A model generated the notes under the pieces. It saw nothing but the letters and a program-made list of their open reading frames with translations. It ran no database searches and was not told where the DNA came from. 64,000 nucleotides of DNA from Sabulibacter ruber. Lineage in GTDB: Bacteria; Bacteroidota; Bacteroidia; Cytophagales; Hymenobacteraceae. Of this stretch, positions 1-8,982 are shown one piece after another. The position numbers and the translations under genes were made by a program. Every line of letters starts with the position of its first letter. Position 1 is the first letter of the stretch. The stretch is taken from NCBI RefSeq assembly GCF_017355955.1, contig NZ_JAFFID010000001.1, positions 1,984,001-2,048,000 on the forward strand, written 5' to 3'.

Positions 1-2
1 CC

Positions 3-1280
3 GAGGAGAATGTCTCCATCAAAGACAGCGAGCTGGTGTTTGCCGGGTTCGGGATTGTGGCACCGGAATATAACTGGAACGACTACGCCGGGCTCAACGT
101 GAAAGACAAAGTAGTGGTGGTGCTGGTGAGCGATCCTGGGTTCTATTCTTCAGACACTACCTTCTTCAAAGGCCGCACCATGACGTATTATGGCCGCTGG
201 ACCTACAAACTGGAGGAAGCCGCCCGCCAGGGAGCCAAGGGCTGCCTCATTGTGCACGCCACCGAGCCCGCCGGCTACGGCTTCAAAGTGGTGCAGAACA
301 ACTGGAACACCTCCAAGTTCTACCTCGACCCCAAGGGCAAGGACGCCTACCGCTGCGCCATGGAAGGCTGGATCACCACGCCTGTTGCCGAGAAGCTCTT
401 CGCTGCGGCCGGCAAGAACTTCCAGACGGAACTGCAGCGGGCCGCTAAACCCGGCTTCAAAGGAAACGCACTGGGCCTGACCGTGAGCACCTCCCTCAAA
501 GCCAAAGTTCGGTATGACAAATCCTACAACTTCATTGCGAAGATCAGCGGAAGCAAACAACCCGAGGAAGCCATTGTGTACTCGGCGCACTGGGATCACC
601 TGGGCATCGGGAAGAAAAACGAGCAGAACGACAGCATCTACAACGGCGCCGCCGATAATGCCAGCGGAACCGCCGGTTTGTTGGCTGTAGCCAAGGCGTT
701 CCAGGCGCAAGGACAGAAACCCGATAGAACCGTGGTATTCCTTTCCGTGACCGCCGAGGAGCAAGGTTTGTTGGGCTCACAGTTCTACGCCGAGAACCCC
801 ACCTTTCCCAAAGAGAAAACCGTGGCCAACCTCAACATGGACATGCTCAACCCCTACGGCACCACCAAAGACATCGTGCTCATTGGCATAGGGCAGTCTG
901 AGTTGGAAGAAATTTTAGCTGAGGAAGCGCAGAAAGAGGGCCGCTACATTGCGCGTGACCCCAACCCCGAAGCCGGCCTGTACTACCGCTCAGACCACTT
1001 CAACTTCGCGAAGATGGGCATTCCGGCGTTGTTCACCGGCATGGGCATTGACCACGTGCAACTGGGCAAAGCCGAGGGCAAAAAGCTCTTGGACAACTTC
1101 ACCGCCAACGTTTACCACAAACCCAACGACGAGGTGAACGCCGCTTTCAAAACGGACGGTGCCGCCGCCGATCTGCAGTTGCTGTACCAGGTGGGCAAAC
1201 GCCTGGCTTTCTCCAACCAGTGGCCGCAATGGAAAGCCGGTTCTGAGTTCAAGGCCGTGCGGGACCAGTACATGAAATAA
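3..1280 (+). CDS. M28 family zinc aminopeptidase (5' partial)
   Basis: The reading frame is open from the first codon in the window (nt 3), so the true start lies upstream and the GTG at 36 is internal. The visible 425 residues hold part of a PA-like insertion domain followed by the M28 peptidase core. The zinc ligands appear in order: SAHWDHLG, NGAADNASG, the catalytic pair in VTAEEQG, NLNMDML and SDHFNFAKMG. The family removes N-terminal residues from peptides in the periplasm or outside the cell; the signal peptide would be upstream. Transcription meets the convergent ada gene at a strong shared hairpin. A second M28 enzyme lies at 7.9-8.8 kb. Confidence 0.9.
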   Translation, partial: EENVSIKDSELVFAGFGIVAPEYNWNDYAGLNVKDKVVVVLVSDPGFYSSDTTFFKGRTMTYYGRWTYKLEEAARQGAKGCLIVHATEPAGYGFKVVQNNWNTSKFYLDPKGKDAYRCAMEGWITTPVAEKLFAAAGKNFQTELQRAAKPGFKGNALGLTVSTSLKAKVRYDKSYNFIAKISGSKQPEEAIVYSAHWDHLGIGKKNEQNDSIYNGAADNASGTAGLLAVAKAFQAQGQKPDRTVVFLSVTAEEQGLLGSQFYAENPTFPKEKTVANLNMDMLNPYGTTKDIVLIGIGQSELEEILAEEAQKEGRYIARDPNPEAGLYYRSDHFNFAKMGIPALFTGMGIDHVQLGKAEGKKLLDNFTANVYHKPNDEVNAAFKTDGAAADLQLLYQVGKRLAFSNQWPQWKAGSEFKAVRDQYMK

Positions 1281-1288
1281 TATTTGTT

Positions 1289-1327
1289 TGTTTTGGGCCT
1301 TTTTTCCCCGAAACAGCCCTAAAACAG
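1289..1327. repeat. 3EP palindromic element, copy 1
   Basis: The arms TTTTGGGCCT and AGCCCTAAAAC flank a T-rich/A-rich centre. This is one of about 24 related intergenic palindromes in the window. It runs directly into the terminator hairpin at 1321. Confidence 0.6.
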
Positions 1328-1367
1328 CAGCGGCTGGCTCTACCTTTGAGCCAGCCGCTGCTGTTTT
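1321..1367. terminator. Bidirectional intrinsic terminator
   Basis: A perfect 20-bp stem (1321-1340 with 1348-1367) has a 7-nt loop, and its arms end in AAAA and TTTT. It lies between the convergent M28 peptidase and ada genes and can serve both strands. Confidence 0.85.
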
Positions 1368-1381
1368 CAAATCCTGCCATA

Positions 1382-2479
1382 TCAGAAAAGCTCGCCTTGT
1401 TGCCCGGCATTTGCCGGTTGCCCGCTGTGTTCCCGTTCCAGATCCAGGAGCCATTTTTTCCGCCAGAGTCCGCCGCCGTAGCCGGTTAAACTTCCGTCTT
1501 CACCGATGACCCGGTGGCACGGAATTATAATGGCGATGCGGTTCATGCCGTTGGTGTTGGCCACGGCGCGCACGGCACCCGGTTGCGCTAACGCCAGAGC
1601 CTGCTGTTTGTAGGAACGGGTAGTGCCGTACGGAATCTGCTGCAGCACCTGCCACACTCCGCGCTGGAAATCCGTTCCGGGGGCATATAAGGGTACCGTG
1701 AACTCCTTCCGTTCCCCGGCGAAATACTCGTTCAGTTCCTGGTTCAGCAAGGTAAAATGGGGGTGCTCGCCCTGCACAATGGTGCCGTTCAGCAGTTTGG
1801 TCAAGGCTTTGAACTCGGTTTCCAGCATCCGTCTATCGGTGAACTCCAGCAGGCAGATTCCCTCCTCCACGGCGCAGGCGTACATGGGCCCCAAGGGCGA
1901 TTGCAACCGCGTGAGATGGATGATCCGTTGGGTTTTACTCAGCGAAGGCGCCACCCCGAAGATGGATTTAAACGAATCGGTGAAGCCACTCAGCGACTCA
2001 TACCCGGAGTCAAAGGCTGCTGCGGTAACCGCCTCGCCCTCCCTGATTTTCTTGAACGCCGTGTTGAGCCGCCCCATGCGTTGGTAGGCGTGGAACGTGA
2101 TGCCGTGGTTTTTCAGAAACCACCGCCGGATTTTACTCGGCTCAATGCCCCGCTGCACCAGGTCCCAATCCTTGAACTTCCGGGAGGGATCCTGGTTGAT
2201 CTCGGTCAGGATTTCCCGGATGTACGCGGGCGTTTCGCCCAGTTTCTCCAGCGGCGAGCAGACCTTGCAAGGCTGGTACCCGTGCTGCATGGCTTCCCGG
2301 GTGGTCTTGAAGAACTCCACATTTTCGCGCTTCGGTTTGCGGGCCGTGCAGGTGGGCCGGCAGAAAATACCGGTGGTTTTCACGCCCACAATGAAGGTGC
2401 CTTCATAGGAACCGTCCTTGGCCACCAAGGCTTGGTAGAAGATCTCGTCTTGGGTTGGGGTGATGGTTTCCATTTCCAT
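1382..2479 (-). CDS. ada: Ada: methylphosphotriester / O6-methylguanine-DNA methyltransferase and AraC-type activator
   Basis: This is a full-length Ada-type protein (365 aa) that repairs alkylated DNA by irreversible methyl transfer to its own cysteines and, once methylated, activates transcription. The N-terminal domain has the four zinc cysteines C40, C44, C71 and C74; the family's methyl acceptor is the first of them, in the FCRPTC motif. An AraC helix-turn-helix follows at about 85-185. The C-terminal methyltransferase domain has the acceptor Cys321 in IPCHRVIG. Two in-frame ATGs lie at the start (MEMETI); the first is used here. It stands alone, convergent with the M28 peptidase. Confidence 0.95.
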   Translation of the reverse strand: MEMETITPTQDEIFYQALVAKDGSYEGTFIVGVKTTGIFCRPTCTARKPKRENVEFFKTTREAMQHGYQPCKVCSPLEKLGETPAYIREILTEINQDPSRKFKDWDLVQRGIEPSKIRRWFLKNHGITFHAYQRMGRLNTAFKKIREGEAVTAAAFDSGYESLSGFTDSFKSIFGVAPSLSKTQRIIHLTRLQSPLGPMYACAVEEGICLLEFTDRRMLETEFKALTKLLNGTIVQGEHPHFTLLNQELNEYFAGERKEFTVPLYAPGTDFQRGVWQVLQQIPYGTTRSYKQQALALAQPGAVRAVANTNGMNRIAIIIPCHRVIGEDGSLTGYGGGLWRKKWLLDLEREHSGQPANAGQQGELF

Positions 2480-2631
2480 ACAAATGAGAATAGCTGCTGG
2501 TTGATAACGCTTTTCTTCTGATGCGTTAGGTGCGTTTTCAAGCCTTTTTCCGCATCTTCTTTACAAAGCAACCTATTCCCGCCGCCTCTTACAACCGGAA
2601 AATGGACACCTATTTTTTTAATTTCTAACCT

Positions 2632-2670
2632 ATCGTTTTTCTCCTGATTTTCAGGAAACAGACCTAAAAC
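2632..2670. repeat. 3EP palindromic element, copy 2 (left arm decayed)
   Basis: The core TGATTTTCAGGAAACAGACCTAAAAC is split here into TGATTTTCAGGAAA and CAGACCTAAAAC. Only the right half matches the consensus well. It abuts the terminator at 2671. Confidence 0.45.
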
Positions 2671-2708
2671 AACAAAGGCGGAAACTCCTGAAAGTCTCCG
2701 CCTTTGTT
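2671..2708 (-). terminator. Intrinsic terminator of the Xaa-Pro aminopeptidase gene
   Basis: A 12-bp perfect stem (AACAAAGGCGGA at 2671-2682 with its complement at 2697-2708) is followed on the minus strand by GTTGTTTT. It lies 20 bp past the stop codon of the peptidase gene. Confidence 0.8.
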
Positions 2709-2727
2709 CATCTATATCAAGCTGCGT

Positions 2728-4506
2728 TTAGATTGCCTTTGCTTTTTCTTTGAGCCAGGCCTGTTCCTCAGAGTTCAAATACGGGCTGAGTTTCTCCACT
2801 ACCTGCTGGTTGTAGTTGTTCAGCCATAGGATGTGATGCGGCTCCAGCAGGTCTTTGTTCACGGGAGCGGTATCAATCAGGAACTGGGTGAGCGTCTCAA
2901 AGGTGTAGAACTCCCCGAACTCATTTGTTTCATCAGGCACGGTGAGCACCAGGTTCTCAATCCGGATGCCGTACCGGCCAGAGCGGTAAATGCCGGGTTC
3001 TACCGAGGTGATCATGCCCAGTTCAATATCAATTGGCGTGGGGGTGGCATTGAAAACGTGTGGTCCCTCGTGCACGTTCAGGAAGAAGCCTACACCGTGA
3101 CCGGTGCCGTGGCCGTAGTTGCGGGCGTGGTCCCATAATGGTTTGCGGGTGATGGCGTCTATCTGGTAACCGCGGGTTCCTTTGGGGAAACGGGCGGTGG
3201 AACCGTCAATGGTGCCTTTCAGGACGAGGGTGTAATCGGTTTTCTCTTCCTGTGTGAGGTTGCCCAGGGAGATGACGCGGGTGATATCGGTGGTACCGGT
3301 CTGGTACTGTCCGCCGGAATCCAGCAGGAACAGGCCCTCGGGTTTCAGAACTACATCGCTCTCTGGGGTGGCTTTGTAGTGGGGCAAGGCACCGTGCTCG
3401 CGGTAGCCCGCAATGGTATCGAAACTCTCGCCCACGAAGCCTTCCTGCTCGGCCCGGAACTCTCTCAGTTTCTCGGCGGCAGAGATCTCGGTGATTTCTG
3501 TTTTCGTGATGTTTTCCTCCAACCACTTGAAAAACCGGGTGAGGGCCACGCCGTCTTTCCCCATGGTGGTGCGGGTATGGGCCACTTCCACCTCGTTCTT
3601 CAAGGCTTTGAAAACGGTAGTTGGGTTGGTATCCTGCACCACGTTTACGGTTCCGGGTAACTGCTCAAACAGGGCCTGGCAGGTACGCTTCGGATCCAGG
3701 TAAATAGAGGAATTTCCGGGCAATTGACTGAGCGCCTGCCCTACGGTGTCATACGGATGCAGTGTAACTCCTGCGCGCTCCAGACGGGCTTTGTCTGCGG
3801 GGTTCAGTTTGGCTTGGTCTATGAACAACACGGCTTGGTCTTGGCTGATCAGCGCGAAACTCAGCACCACCGGATTGCATTTCACGTCGGAGCCGCGCAC
3901 GTTGAACAACCAGGCAATATCATCCAAGGAGGAAATCAGGTGATACTCGGTACCGGCTTGCTGCAAAGCCGCGCGGACTTCCTGCAGTTTTTCCTCCATT
4001 GATTTTCCGGTGATCTGCTCCTCCAACAGAAACGCCGGAGCGGTAGGCAGAGCCGGACGGTTCTCCCAGATAGCATCCAGGTAATCACGGTCGCTGGCCA
4101 ATTGGATGCCGCGGCGTTTCAACTGCTGCTCCAAAAGCTGGGCCAGCGATAAGGACATCAGCCGGCCGTCAAAGGCTACTGTTTCGCCGCTCTGCAATTT
4201 TGTGGCCAGCCACTGGATGTACTCCGGCGCGTGCTGCACCTTCAGTTTCACTAGCTCAAAGCCCGATCCGGCCAACTGTTCCTGCGCCTGCTCAAAGTAA
4301 CGGGCATCGGTCCAGAGGCCGGCGAAATCCTGGGTGATCACCAGGGTACCCGCCGAGCCGGTAAAGCCTGAGGCGAAGGCAATGCACTTGTAACGGTCTG
4401 GCACGTACTCGCTGATGTGCGGATCTGCCGAGGGAATGATATAGGCACTCACGCCCTGCGCCTGCATCTGCTGCCGGATACTGTCTAATTTATCTGTATG
4501 GTTCAT
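2728..4506 (-). CDS. Xaa-Pro aminopeptidase (M24B)
   Basis: A cytoplasmic dimanganese peptidase of the aminopeptidase P type (592 aa), which removes the first residue from peptides with proline in position 2. It has the long three-domain form like eukaryotic XPNPEP1: two creatinase-like N-terminal domains and a C-terminal pita-bread domain. The metal ligands are seen in LLDSGGQY, GTTDITRV, HGTGHGVG, SVEPGIY and RIENLV. No signal peptide is present. It is a single gene with its own terminator, and ada follows in the same direction after a 248-bp gap. Confidence 0.93.
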   Translation of the reverse strand: MNHTDKLDSIRQQMQAQGVSAYIIPSADPHISEYVPDRYKCIAFASGFTGSAGTLVITQDFAGLWTDARYFEQAQEQLAGSGFELVKLKVQHAPEYIQWLATKLQSGETVAFDGRLMSLSLAQLLEQQLKRRGIQLASDRDYLDAIWENRPALPTAPAFLLEEQITGKSMEEKLQEVRAALQQAGTEYHLISSLDDIAWLFNVRGSDVKCNPVVLSFALISQDQAVLFIDQAKLNPADKARLERAGVTLHPYDTVGQALSQLPGNSSIYLDPKRTCQALFEQLPGTVNVVQDTNPTTVFKALKNEVEVAHTRTTMGKDGVALTRFFKWLEENITKTEITEISAAEKLREFRAEQEGFVGESFDTIAGYREHGALPHYKATPESDVVLKPEGLFLLDSGGQYQTGTTDITRVISLGNLTQEEKTDYTLVLKGTIDGSTARFPKGTRGYQIDAITRKPLWDHARNYGHGTGHGVGFFLNVHEGPHVFNATPTPIDIELGMITSVEPGIYRSGRYGIRIENLVLTVPDETNEFGEFYTFETLTQFLIDTAPVNKDLLEPHHILWLNNYNQQVVEKLSPYLNSEEQAWLKEKAKAI

Positions 4507-4660
4507 AGAAGTCGATCTTCGATTTTGCGGCCCAAATTACGATTTTATGAACGTAAGGCCCAAAACCCACAGGCACCGCACTCCCTTTCCGTTGCCCACC
4601 ATGGCTCCTGCAGTAACAACCTTGGCCCTACTACCAGAAAATTCCCGCTTGCTTTGCTCT

Positions 4661-4694
4661 TTGTGGCGCAATTGCTAACAATGCCGTACTTTTG
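4661..4694 (+). promoter_or_regulatory. Candidate Bacteroidota sigma-A promoter
   Basis: TACTTTTG at 4687-4694 fits the TAnnTTTG -7 box. TTG at 4661 could be the -33 box, but the 23-nt spacing is slightly long. It would drive the gene at 4771 with a leader of about 70 nt. The leader holds AT-rich near-repeats of the type AATTCATAATTCCTAATT. Confidence 0.35.
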
Positions 4695-4770
4695 CTAAAG
4701 AATTGAGCCTCATGTACTCTCAACGGCTTCAATTCCTGATTGCCAATTCATAATTCCTAATTAACAGAGC

Positions 4771-5322
4771 ATGCCCATACCCTCCGCTGACTTCAAGCAG
4801 GCGTTGAAAAAATTAAGTGAGAAAGAGAAGGAAGCCCTTATTCTGCGGCTGGTGCGCAAAGACGCTGAGGCGTACGATGCCCTGGCCTTTGAGTTGCTGG
4901 ACGATGTTACCCTGGAAACCCTGTTTGAACGCAGCAGCCAAACCATCCATGACATCCTGTTCACCGCCAATGGCCGGAGCCTGAGCAAAGCCCTGAACCG
5001 CGCCCTTAAGAAATGCTCGCAGGAGATTGCCCGGTACTACCGCATCACCAAAGACCGCAAAGGCGAGGTGGAACTGCACCTGTACCTGCTGGGCCTGATC
5101 TTCGAGAACTTCACCGGCCAGTTTGATAGCATTTACAAAGGCTTTTATGTGGCCACGGCCCGATTGGTGCTGCGGACTATGTCGCTCATCACGAAGTACC
5201 TGCACGAGGACTACCATATGGAGTTCCAGGACCAGATCAATACCTTTCTCACAGATTTGAACGGCCGCAGCAAACGCCGCCAACTTCCGTTCAACCTGCC
5301 TTGGCAGTTTGAAGTAGCCTAG
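4771..5322 (+). CDS. Conserved hypothetical helical protein
   Basis: I do not recognise a named domain. The 183-residue product is predicted almost wholly alpha-helical and charged, with no signal peptide or membrane segment. It opens with an amphipathic KKLSEKEKEALILRLVRK segment. Its amino-acid composition and its third-position GC resemble the neighbouring genes, so it is probably a real gene. It precedes the DUF2383 stress-type gene by 148 bp, possibly as a separate unit. Confidence 0.75.
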   Translation: MPIPSADFKQALKKLSEKEKEALILRLVRKDAEAYDALAFELLDDVTLETLFERSSQTIHDILFTANGRSLSKALNRALKKCSQEIARYYRITKDRKGEVELHLYLLGLIFENFTGQFDSIYKGFYVATARLVLRTMSLITKYLHEDYHMEFQDQINTFLTDLNGRSKRRQLPFNLPWQFEVA

Positions 5323-5470
5323 GTTCTGCCTTCGTTTTTGATCTGTTTTGGCTCAATTAGCCTTAATTCGCCACCTCGGGAAACCCCAATATAGCGCGGT
5401 CAGTATTTTTCCTAAACCTGTTCCGTTGGTTCACGTTCATGAAAGTTGACAATAACCCAAAACCGAACCT

Positions 5471-6163
5471 ATGTCAACTAACGGAAAACAAAAAGTCGTG
5501 GAAGTTCTGAAGGAACTGAACGAATTTGTACATGATGGCCTGGAAGGCTATGAGCGTGCGGCAAAAGAAAGTACTGACACGTTGAGGCAAGATGTCTACC
5601 GTCGGTTTTCGCAGCAGCGCCTGGCCTTCGCCAATGAACTGAACCAAATCATCCAGCAGCACGGCGGCAGTCCGGAGCGCGATACCACAGCCAAAGGAAA
5701 ACTGTACCGCCAATGGATGGATTTCAAAGCCACCATCACCGGAAGCAATGAAGAGGCCATTCTGGGCTCTTGTATCTACGGGGAAGAGTGGGCGCAGAAA
5801 GCCTACCGCGATGCGCTTGACCATGAATTACCCGCCGAAGTACGCGGCGTGATTCTGCGCCAGCGCGAAGCCTCCACTGATGTCTTGACTTACCTGCATC
5901 AGTTACGGGAGGCCGCGGGCTATGAACCGGCTCCGGGCGGATTGCCAGCCGCCGTTGCGTCGCCAGCCGCTAACAAGACTCTGAGAACCGCATTGTTTAT
6001 TGTAGCGGGTGCGGCCAGCGCAGCCCTTATCTATGCGCTTATCACCAGGAAAATCCCAACTGAAAAACTGGTTTCCAGCCTGTCTAACCTAACCAAAGGC
6101 AGATTTGGCTCTAACGGCCAGGGGGTGGGCAGCAGAGCGAATGCTTCCACAGCAAACCAATAA
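5471..6163 (+). CDS. DUF2383 (PA2169-type) four-helix protein with C-terminal membrane anchor
   Basis: The product has 230 residues. Residues 1-150 form a ferritin-like four-helix bundle of the DUF2383 type, with the conserved pattern of Glu, Tyr and His residues in two repeated helical halves. A Pro/Ala-rich linker follows, then one membrane helix at about 176-196 (ALFIVAGAASAALIYAL) and a short basic tail. Such proteins are usually found with general stress genes; the biochemical function is unknown. It ends at a bidirectional terminator facing the outer-membrane protein gene. Confidence 0.8.
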   Translation: MSTNGKQKVVEVLKELNEFVHDGLEGYERAAKESTDTLRQDVYRRFSQQRLAFANELNQIIQQHGGSPERDTTAKGKLYRQWMDFKATITGSNEEAILGSCIYGEEWAQKAYRDALDHELPAEVRGVILRQREASTDVLTYLHQLREAAGYEPAPGGLPAAVASPAANKTLRTALFIVAGAASAALIYALITRKIPTEKLVSSLSNLTKGRFGSNGQGVGSRANASTANQ

Positions 6164-6165
6164 AA

Positions 6166-6198
6166 AAAAACGGCGGACAATGTCCGCCGCTTTTTTTC
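6166..6198. terminator. Bidirectional intrinsic terminator
   Basis: The stem GGCGGACA/TGTCCGCC (6171-6189) is preceded by nine A and followed by seven T, so it can end both the DUF2383 gene and the convergent beta-barrel gene. Confidence 0.9.
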
Positions 6199-6236
6199 AC
6201 TCATCCTATAACACATTCACTACAACTAAAATCTTT

Positions 6237-6917
6237 TTAGAACCTGAATCCCACCGAGGCCTTGAAGCCGTGGTTGTATGATTTATAATCGGCAGTGGCA
6301 TCTAGGGTAGTCAATCCCATATCATAGCTTCCTCCAAAATTCAGGCCATTCTGGAATTGATAACCGGCTCCGGCCGAAATTCCTACATCTACTTTGCGCT
6401 GGCTGTTCTGCCACTCAAAATCATCGTTGTAAGCAGAGAAGCCAAAAGCTCCGGCATTTACGTTCACTTTATTGGAAACCAGGAAAGAAACCTGCGGACC
6501 GGCAAACAGGTTGAACCCTTCACCTACGTATACTTTGGCCAGCAAAGGCACATCAATGTATTCTGCTTTGTTGGTAAGCGTAATTTTGGCGTTGGTGTAA
6601 GTTCCTACATCGCCGGGAACGCGGCCTTCCAGCACCATCCCTTTTTGTGAGTATTGTACCCCAGGCTCAAACTCAAAACCGCTGCCCATTGGGATGCTCA
6701 GGTACGCCCCGGCATGGAAACCCTGGCGCATCTTGGTTTTCACGTTGCCGTTGGTATATTCCAACAGGTCACCGAAGCTCTTTACCGTTTCGCCCTGCCA
6801 GCCGGTAACGCTGTAGCCACCTTTAATCCCAAATCTAACGCCGCTACCAGTTTGGGCGAACCCTTCATTGAGGAGTCCTGCCAGCAGAACTACCATCATT
6901 AGTATGATCTTTTTCAT
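6237..6917 (-). CDS. Outer-membrane beta-barrel protein (porin-like family)
   Basis: The 226-aa product begins with a clear signal peptide (MKKIILMMVVLLAGLLNEGFA, cleaved before Q). The rest alternates polar and hydrophobic residues in short strands separated by Gly/Asn turns and ends in FRF, a typical C-terminal aromatic for insertion by the BAM machinery. This is the small eight-to-ten-strand barrel type common in Bacteroidota. Substrate or role cannot be told from sequence. It is monocistronic. Confidence 0.88.
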   Translation of the reverse strand: MKKIILMMVVLLAGLLNEGFAQTGSGVRFGIKGGYSVTGWQGETVKSFGDLLEYTNGNVKTKMRQGFHAGAYLSIPMGSGFEFEPGVQYSQKGMVLEGRVPGDVGTYTNAKITLTNKAEYIDVPLLAKVYVGEGFNLFAGPQVSFLVSNKVNVNAGAFGFSAYNDDFEWQNSQRKVDVGISAGAGYQFQNGLNFGGSYDMGLTTLDATADYKSYNHGFKASVGFRF

Positions 6918-7093
6918 GACGCTTGTTTTTCTATTTAGCCGCCCTTATCGGGGCTTGTGCTTGGCTAAATGGAAAAACCGTGCCAAAATCTGAGCAAGCT
7001 GGATTAGAAGGTGATCAAAAAGACAACAATCACTCATTAACTAATTGGCTATCAGTTAAATAAAATTCACTTAACAATACCTATGGTACACAA

Positions 7094-7126
7094 AAAAGCC
7101 TCTCCTTTGCGTAAGGGGAGGCCTTC
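7094..7126 (-). terminator. Intrinsic terminator
   Basis: An imperfect stem (AAGCCTCTCC with GGGGAGGCCTT) is followed on the minus strand by TTTTTTG. It lies 24 bp beyond the stop of the 3D-domain gene. Confidence 0.7.
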
Positions 7127-7149
7127 TTCAAACTTTAAATAAGTGGTTT

Positions 7150-7632
7150 TTATAATTTGGTAAGCTTCACATCCTCCCAATACCCCATGATTTTATCATT
7201 GGGCCCTACCAGGATATCTACCCGGTTGCGGATGCGGTGGTGCATGGCATCTCTCACAATATAGATGCCGTCTAGCTGCGGAGAGATCCCTTCCACTTTT
7301 ACGGAGTCGCCGTACTCAATCTGGCCTCCCCAACGCGACAATAAATTTCTGGATAAAGCCAGCCAACGGTGTCCGCGGGGATTCTTCTCGTTGATGCGGG
7401 AGCCATCGGCGGTAATGAAGGGATCTTCATCGGTTTGTTCCTCCACCGGAAAATAAACGGAAGCGTCCACATCAATGTGCTTCGGTTCTGCTACAGTTGG
7501 GAGCGCCTTCACGGTGAGGGGTCTGTGCTCAAACACCGGCATGGCTGGAGCCGGCGTAGTTGATCCTGTGATTTCTTTCAGGAAAGGCAGAATAATTAGT
7601 AGTAAAAGTCCATACGTTTGATTCTTGACCAT
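7150..7632 (-). CDS. Secreted 3D-domain (double-psi beta-barrel) protein
   Basis: A 160-residue protein with a hydrophobic N-terminal segment (about 8-18) acting as export signal or anchor, then a Pro-rich stretch. A C-terminal domain at about 60-155 resembles the 3D domain of MltA/RlpA-like double-psi barrels: ITADGSRIN, ALSRNLL, EYGDSVKV and YIVRDAMHHRIRNRVDI. Three-D domains often belong to peptidoglycan lytic enzymes. The usual Asp cluster is only partly kept here, so catalysis is uncertain. It is a single gene with its own terminator. Confidence 0.75.
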   Translation of the reverse strand: MVKNQTYGLLLLIILPFLKEITGSTTPAPAMPVFEHRPLTVKALPTVAEPKHIDVDASVYFPVEEQTDEDPFITADGSRINEKNPRGHRWLALSRNLLSRWGGQIEYGDSVKVEGISPQLDGIYIVRDAMHHRIRNRVDILVGPNDKIMGYWEDVKLTKL

Positions 7633-7805
7633 GCTTTCGTTGTTGGTGAAACATCGGTTTTAGGCACTAGGTCTTAAACGAATTATATTTTAAAGGGTTT
7701 TACATGTCAAAAAAGTGCAAATTTTAAAATTTGTATATAGAATGCCTCCGCAGGGTCCAGATCAACTTCTATTGCAAATAGGATCATAGAACCTAATAAA
7801 TATGA

Positions 7806-7854
7806 AAAATCCGTTTTTGGCTCATTTTCATGAAAAGAGCCAAAAACGGATTTT
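7806..7854. terminator. Hairpin at the end of the M28 gene; also a 3EP-like palindrome
   Basis: An 18-bp perfect stem (AAAATCCGTTTTTGGCTC at 7806-7823 with its complement at 7837-7854) has a loop that is itself TTTTCATGAAAA. The core TTTTTGGCTC/GAGCCAAAAA follows the 3EP pattern. It lies 35 bp past the M28 gene stop on the minus strand, and T-rich DNA follows. Confidence 0.75.
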
Positions 7855-7889
7855 GAAATAAATACCTGAATCTGCCTGGTTTATACTGA

Positions 7890-8810
7890 CTAGGCGGGTA
7901 GTTGTTTATCCAGTACCTGCACGGCTTTCTGAATGGTTTCCACCGCTTTGAGGTAAAACGACTGGTGGATATTCCGGAACTCATCGGTCTCCTGGTGGTA
8001 ATGCGGGTGGTCTTCTACCCCGAAGTAGATGAAGGGAATCTTGGCCCTATGGAAGCTTCCGTGGTCAGACTGCATGGTCCAGTCATCATGGCCCTGCTCC
8101 GGTCGGTCATGCCCGAAACGCAGGTTCAGCCCCTGGGGCACTTTCACCTGTTGCAGCAAAGGCAGGAAGGTTGGGTTATGGTACGTGCCCGCGGCGTATA
8201 GTTCATTCTTTTCAGAGATGCTCACCATGTCCAGGTTCACGTTCAGCAGGATTCTCTCTTTGGCAACGGGCAGGTTAGCCACAAACGCCTTGGAGCCCTG
8301 CAGCCCCTGCTCCTCGGCATCAAACGCTACAAACATTAGGGTATGCTGCGGTTTCTGTTTTTGGAAATGGGTAGCCAAGGCCAGAATAGCCCCAATGCCC
8401 GAGGCGTCGTCATCGGCTCCGTTATAAACTTTTCCGTTCCGGATGCCCACGTGATCATAGTGCGCCGTGATCACAATCACCTTCTCAGATTTGCCCGGTA
8501 TCATGCCCACCAGGTTTACGCCAGGCTGAGGCGTGGTGCTGTTACGGGGCGTGAACGTAAACTGCTGCTGGAACTGCACGCCCACCGGCTGTAAGCCTAT
8601 GCTCTGAAACCGCTGCAACAAGTATTGCTGTGCTTTGGCATGGCCGGGAGTGTTAGGTAACCGGCCTTCCAGGGAATCGGCGGCCAGAGTTTCCACGTCT
8701 TTCAGGATCTGGTTGGGCTCATACACCTGCTGGGCGCAAGAGGAAAAACTGAGCAGGCAACCACTCACGGATGCCAGAAAAAGGCGCTGCAAAAGACTAT
8801 AACGGTTCAT
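7890..8810 (-). CDS. M28 family peptidase, lipoprotein
   Basis: The start was placed at the ATG at 8810 (MNRYSLLQRLF), not at an upstream ATG at 8924. From 8810 the protein opens with a lipoprotein signal ending in FSSCAQQ, and the upstream stretch is intergenic palindrome DNA. The 306-aa product has the M28 ligands ITAHYDHVG, NGADDDASG, the catalytic DAEEQG, NLDMV and a C-terminal YHQETD with the last histidine. It is predicted to be tethered in the envelope and to trim peptides. It is a separate transcription unit. Confidence 0.9.
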   Translation of the reverse strand: MNRYSLLQRLFLASVSGCLLSFSSCAQQVYEPNQILKDVETLAADSLEGRLPNTPGHAKAQQYLLQRFQSIGLQPVGVQFQQQFTFTPRNSTTPQPGVNLVGMIPGKSEKVIVITAHYDHVGIRNGKVYNGADDDASGIGAILALATHFQKQKPQHTLMFVAFDAEEQGLQGSKAFVANLPVAKERILLNVNLDMVSISEKNELYAAGTYHNPTFLPLLQQVKVPQGLNLRFGHDRPEQGHDDWTMQSDHGSFHRAKIPFIYFGVEDHPHYHQETDEFRNIHQSFYLKAVETIQKAVQVLDKQLPA

Positions 8811-8864
8811 GCCGAAAAGGTACGGCAAAAAACGGAAATATGTACTTGCCGCCGTCACTGCCAG

Positions 8865-8905
8865 CCTGTTTTTAGCTCTCCTTCCGGGAAATACCTCTAA
8901 AACAG
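8865..8905. repeat. 3EP palindromic element, copy 3
   Basis: The arms CTGTTTTTAGCTCT and CCTCTAAAACAG surround TTCCGGGAA. It sits between the M28 gene start and the terminator of the M48 gene. Confidence 0.55.
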
Positions 8906-8925
8906 ATACGCTCCGTAAAGACATA

Positions 8926-8962
8926 AAAAAACCGCCACTTCCTGGAAAGAAAGTGGCGGTGT
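8926..8962 (-). terminator. Intrinsic terminator of the M48-type gene
   Basis: The stem ACCGCCACTT (8931-8940) pairs with AAGTGGCGGT (8951-8960) and is followed on the minus strand by seven T. The stop codon of the gene lies about 20 bp away. Confidence 0.85.
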
Positions 8963-8982
8963 ATATGGTAAGAAGGTTCAGA

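Noticed and set aside
150..764. 204-aa ORF on the minus strand within the M28 peptidase gene
   Set aside because: It is a shadow of the plus-strand gene, which has all M28 motifs; the antisense product has no recognisable family.
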